A stretch of 64,000 bases of DNA. Source: Solea solea (lineage: Eukaryota; Chordata; Actinopteri; Pleuronectiformes; Soleidae). Below the pieces are notes generated by a model, which saw only the letters and a program-made list of their open reading frames with translations, was not told where the DNA came from and made no database searches. The DNA is taken from the NCBI RefSeq assembly GCF_958295425.1, contig NC_081154.1:13161938-13225937 (forward strand), read 5' to 3'. Numbering within the stretch: the first letter of the stretch is position 1; every line of letters begins with the position of its first letter. A program made the translations under genes and the position numbers. Shown here piece after piece: positions 60,780 to 64,000 of this stretch.

Positions 60780-61317
60780 TATACACTCGCCGGCCACTAT
60801 ATTAAATTCACAAGACATCAAATATAGTGGCAGGACAGGTACCCAATGTGGTCTTTTGCTGCTGCAGCCCGTCTGCTTCAGGGTTTGAAGTGTTGTGTGT
60901 TCAGAAATGGCGTAATGAGTGGTTACTTTAGTGACTGTTCCCTTTCTATCATTCTAAACCAGTTTGACCATTCTCCACTGACCTCTGGCATCAACAAAGT
61001 ATTTTCACCCAGACAACTGCTGCTCAGTGGATATTTTCTCTTTCTTGGACCATTTTCTGTACAAATGTGACCTGGTTGTGCATGACATCTGAAAATAGAA
61101 AACCGTAGATCAGCAGTTTCTTAAATACTCAGACTAGCCCATCTGGCACTAACAACGACAGTACGCTCCAAGTCGCTTAAATCACCTTTTGCGCCCATTC
61201 TGGTGCTCGGTTCAACCTTAAGCATGTTGTCGTGGCCAAGTCTACATGCCAAAATGCAGTGTGTGCAATGGATGTGTGCTTTAACAAGCAGTTGTAATAA
61301 AGTGGCTGTGAGTGTAT
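60780..61317 (-). mobile_element. Internally deleted Tc1-like element with both termini
   Basis: The left end starts TATACACTCGCCGGCCACTA (60780) and the right end finishes AATAAAGTGGCTGTGAGTGT (to 61317); these are imperfect inverted termini of the TATACACTC(A/G)CCGGCCAC type. Between them the minus strand encodes only the transposase N-terminus (RMGAKGDLSDLERTVVVSAR) plus a degraded adjoining stretch. About 540 bp remains of an element normally 1.2-1.6 kb, so the catalytic region is deleted and the copy could only move with help in trans. Confidence 0.8.
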
Positions 61318-62740
61318 GCACAAGTACTTTCCCACTCATCACTCTGGTGGTATCTAGGCTTTTGGATGTCTCAATATACTCAGTAAGATATCCATCCATT
61401 GCCTAAGTGCAGCCAGGCAGCATGTTTTCTCCACTTTGAATGCACTGCACCTTAAAATACATTATGAGAGAGGAAGGAAATTCTTCAGAAGGATATCACA
61501 TCACAGGAGAAAACAACACCAGTAACAAGACATGACTTCCTACCCCATCACACTGCAGAGATTTCCCATGAGCCAGGTGGATTTGGGGGTAAAAAAATCA
61601 ACTGCTATAACGGCTTCATCCTTCTCCTGTCACTGAAGTATCCATGTTTGTTGAGCTACATGTCACTTCTCGGAGAATGTGAAGTGATTGGATGACAGAC
61701 AGCTGTATTTCCTTTGTGTGTGTGTGTGTGTGTGTGTGCGTCTGACAAAAGGGTCCCTTGGTTGAGATTTGACAATGAGACTGGGAATAAAACTTAAAAC
61801 ATCAAGTAAACTATGACACCAAGGGAACGCAAACCCCCCCCCCCCCCAAAAAAAAGACACAATCAGTTAATCATCTCTAAAAGGCTGACAGTGCAGCACA
61901 TGTCCACACCATCATCATTTCTGTCCCATAATCTTGCCAAAAATGATTTGTATCCTTCCTTTCTAGTTTGGGGATCACACAAAACTGGTTGTGGATCAAC
62001 ACCCTCAAACATGTGGTCATTTGTGGCATTCATATGGACATGCTGCTCCTTAGAAGACACTTGAGCCCCACTTAAAAGGCGTCATGGGCTGCTTTCGATT
62101 AGAGAGCCTGTGGGCTGCTTTAGATTTGATGAACAAGACGTGCATATGCATTCCACAAAGAATGTTAATGAAACACATTCCTCCAAGTTTCTCATGGAAA
62201 CCAGCTTGGATTTAGGGATAAAGAGGTGGAAATAAATGGGGTCCCATCCTATACCCCACTCAGGGGGAAAAAAGGAGCTTACAAGACGCAGGACAGAATG
62301 ACTCTTGTGAGGAAAAAGGAAAGGGAAATTGTGTGGGATGAGAGTGCATTGAGAGATTGTCAGTGTGCGACACACTGGAGTCCAATAGGTCTAGAAGTGT
62401 GAAAACCATGCAAATGTGCAATCTAAATCTTTTCACACAGATATAAAAGCACCCGCACAGAAATAACCATAATTAAAAGAGAGATAGTGTATACTTTTTG
62501 AGTTTGTAAAACATTCAAGATCCGGAAACTTCAAGTAGGCAACGAGTGAATGTTAAAAAGATGAATCAAAGATGTATATCCAGTATATGTCCATGTGTTT
62601 TTATGCACATTTTCAATTTGAGCATTAAATGAGCAACACTCTGGAAGTGTGGCCTTTAGTGACATGTGGTAGAAAAATCTTTTTCCATGGAATGATATGA
62701 CTACAAAGTGCTTCAAACAAACAAAGTGCTGGTTATAATC
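61318..62740. other. Gene-free segment 3
   Basis: No gene seen. Simple tracts: (GT)n at 61714-61738 and poly-C/poly-A at 61833-61856. Confidence 0.55.
61714..61738. repeat. (GT)n microsatellite
   Basis: About twelve TG units. Confidence 0.95.
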
Positions 62741-62744
62741 TTAT

Positions 62745-63080
62745 ACTACTTTGGTGGCTCAGTGGAGGGATGCCTCTTGTCTCTCCTGAGTTTTGCTGTT
62801 GTCCTTGAACTCCTATATATTTTGTTACTTTCCAAGGAGAATTGCGAGGGTATGACTGGAAACAGTAAAACAATATGTCGTTATATGCTGACGATTTGCT
62901 TCTATATGCACGAGAGACTCTTTTACAACCACTGTGGCCATTTTCGAAGAGTAAAAAAAAAACTACAAATGGTTCACAATTTGTCCGATAAATTGTCAGG
63001 TGATACATCCTTTCAGCTGAGTGGACAGCAGATTCAAATAGTTTGTTATTTTTCATTACATATTGATGCTTAAAGAGAAG
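62745..63080 (+). mobile_element. L1-clade LINE reverse-transcriptase fragment
   Basis: Frame-shifted plus-strand reading gives GGSVEGCLLSLLSFAVVLEL, corresponding to the TRQGCPLSPLLFAL block, followed after about 90 bp by SLYADDLLLYARET, the intact YADD catalytic box. Frameshifts between the two mark a dead copy. Boundaries are unclear. Confidence 0.65.
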
Positions 63081-64000
63081 TTTCAATGTCACTCTTGAGG
63101 AGTTTGACAGCTCAGTAAATAGAAAATGGGATTTTAAAATATTTGTCTGAATGTGGGGCCATGGGTGGAGGCGGGAGTTTGGTAACCGTGCTCTAGTCAA
63201 CATACATCCTCAACCCAAAATGTCCCAATGATGTAACATAGGTGCAAGAGTATTACTTTAGAGGCAGAATTGACCATTTATTTATTATAGTACCATTTGC
63301 TTCACACAACAACATTCTAACAGACAGAGCTTATCTTTGTGTACACTGATTTATGAAATAAATGGCAGATGTTAATTCTTTGGGGGGAGGGGAAACTTAA
63401 TATTAATGAATTGTTGGATAAAAACCACAAACATCTCGACTTTGAATGCTTACCTCATATTTTACAGCTCATTAATGACGTTCCTGTTACAGACTTGGCT
63501 GCTCAGAAACCTCATTCCGCTCACTTCTGAGCTTCACTACCTTTGTCAGTGAGGTGCTGTTGTTGTTTTTTTTTTGTTATTGATGTTTGGGTAACATTCT
63601 CCTCCCACCTCTTTGTGGCACATGGTTCAGCTTTGGCTTTTAAAAGGGTTTCCACATGATGTGTGGAGCCTTGAGTGACATGTGTAGATTAGCGGCTTTC
63701 CTGAAGGTCTGTCCTAAACTGTCTTGTGAAGGAAAGAAAGAAAGAAAGAAGAGAATGTTAGAAAATGTATCCGAATCATAACTCCAGAAAGTGGTGGGAG
63801 GGACTGTGTAGTTTAAGCGATCATTAGTGTAGATAGTTTTGATAGCTAAGAAAAGACCTTAACCATATATTTACACCCACCTGAACAGTTCTAAAATAGC
63901 ATGGTCTATAAAACCACTCGAGTTAAATCCAGTGGAAGCAGAAGCAGACTTTAACTCTTCCAGTAAAGATACCGAATGTCAGAGTGCACACTGGAAACAC
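63081..64000. other. Right edge of the window, no gene recognised
   Basis: AT-rich DNA that may include more decayed L1 sequence; a (GAAA)n tract lies at 63730-63750. Confidence 0.5.

Noticed and set aside
62733..63203. 156-aa minus-strand ORF
   Set aside because: Lies antisense to the L1 fragment and has no recognisable domain.

Overview
The window is genomic DNA of a teleost fish. Spliced vertebrate genes with GT-AG introns are separated by teleost-type mobile elements: LINEs of the CR1/L2/Rex, RTE and L1 kinds, Tc1-like elements with a TATACACTC-type terminus, tRNA-like SINEs ending in an (ATGTA)n tail, and abundant di- to pentanucleotide microsatellites. No bacterial, viral or organellar gene was seen.

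Layout. (1) 1.6-5.0 kb, minus strand: a gene recognised as tbata (Spatial). Its early exons are clear; the 3' end is partly uncertain. (2) 5.0-12 kb: intergenic DNA with a 5'-truncated LINE (7.7-9.4 kb, long reverse-transcriptase ORF), a second LINE tail at 10.7-11.0 kb, and a run of simple repeats ending in a 150-bp GA/G tract. (3) 12.2-17.5 kb, plus strand: a complete six-exon class A GPCR of the QRFP/26RFa receptor family (qrfpr, GPR103-like), with a predicted protein of 438 aa. (4) 19.1-42.7 kb, minus strand: a complete 31-exon gene for the largest subunit of RNA polymerase III, polr3a. My exon chain sums to 4173 bp, which is 1390 aa plus stop, the length I recall for the mammalian protein. 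qrfpr and polr3a are convergent, and their candidate poly(A) signals lie within about 35 bp of each other near 18.55-18.58 kb. (5) 42.7-64 kb: no gene recognised. This holds repeats (two copies of a dispersed teleost repeat, two Tc1-like remnants, two SINE-like copies, an L1 fragment) between stretches of repeat-free, unannotated DNA that could be regulatory.

The genes do not form a functional pathway. tbata is a thymus/brain/testis-associated gene of poorly defined function, qrfpr a neuropeptide receptor and polr3a a housekeeping polymerase subunit. Their proximity is of evolutionary interest: in human, TBATA and POLR3A are both on 10q22 while QRFPR is on 4q, so this receptor may be a paralogue that mammals lack at that position.

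I found no previously undescribed biological system. The most useful observations are the qrfpr paralogue in this neighbourhood, a GC-AG intron in polr3a, a 212-bp pentanucleotide array in a polr3a intron, an internally deleted Tc1 element with both ends, an apparent nested insertion into another Tc1, an inverted pair of MITE copies, and two perfect hairpins.
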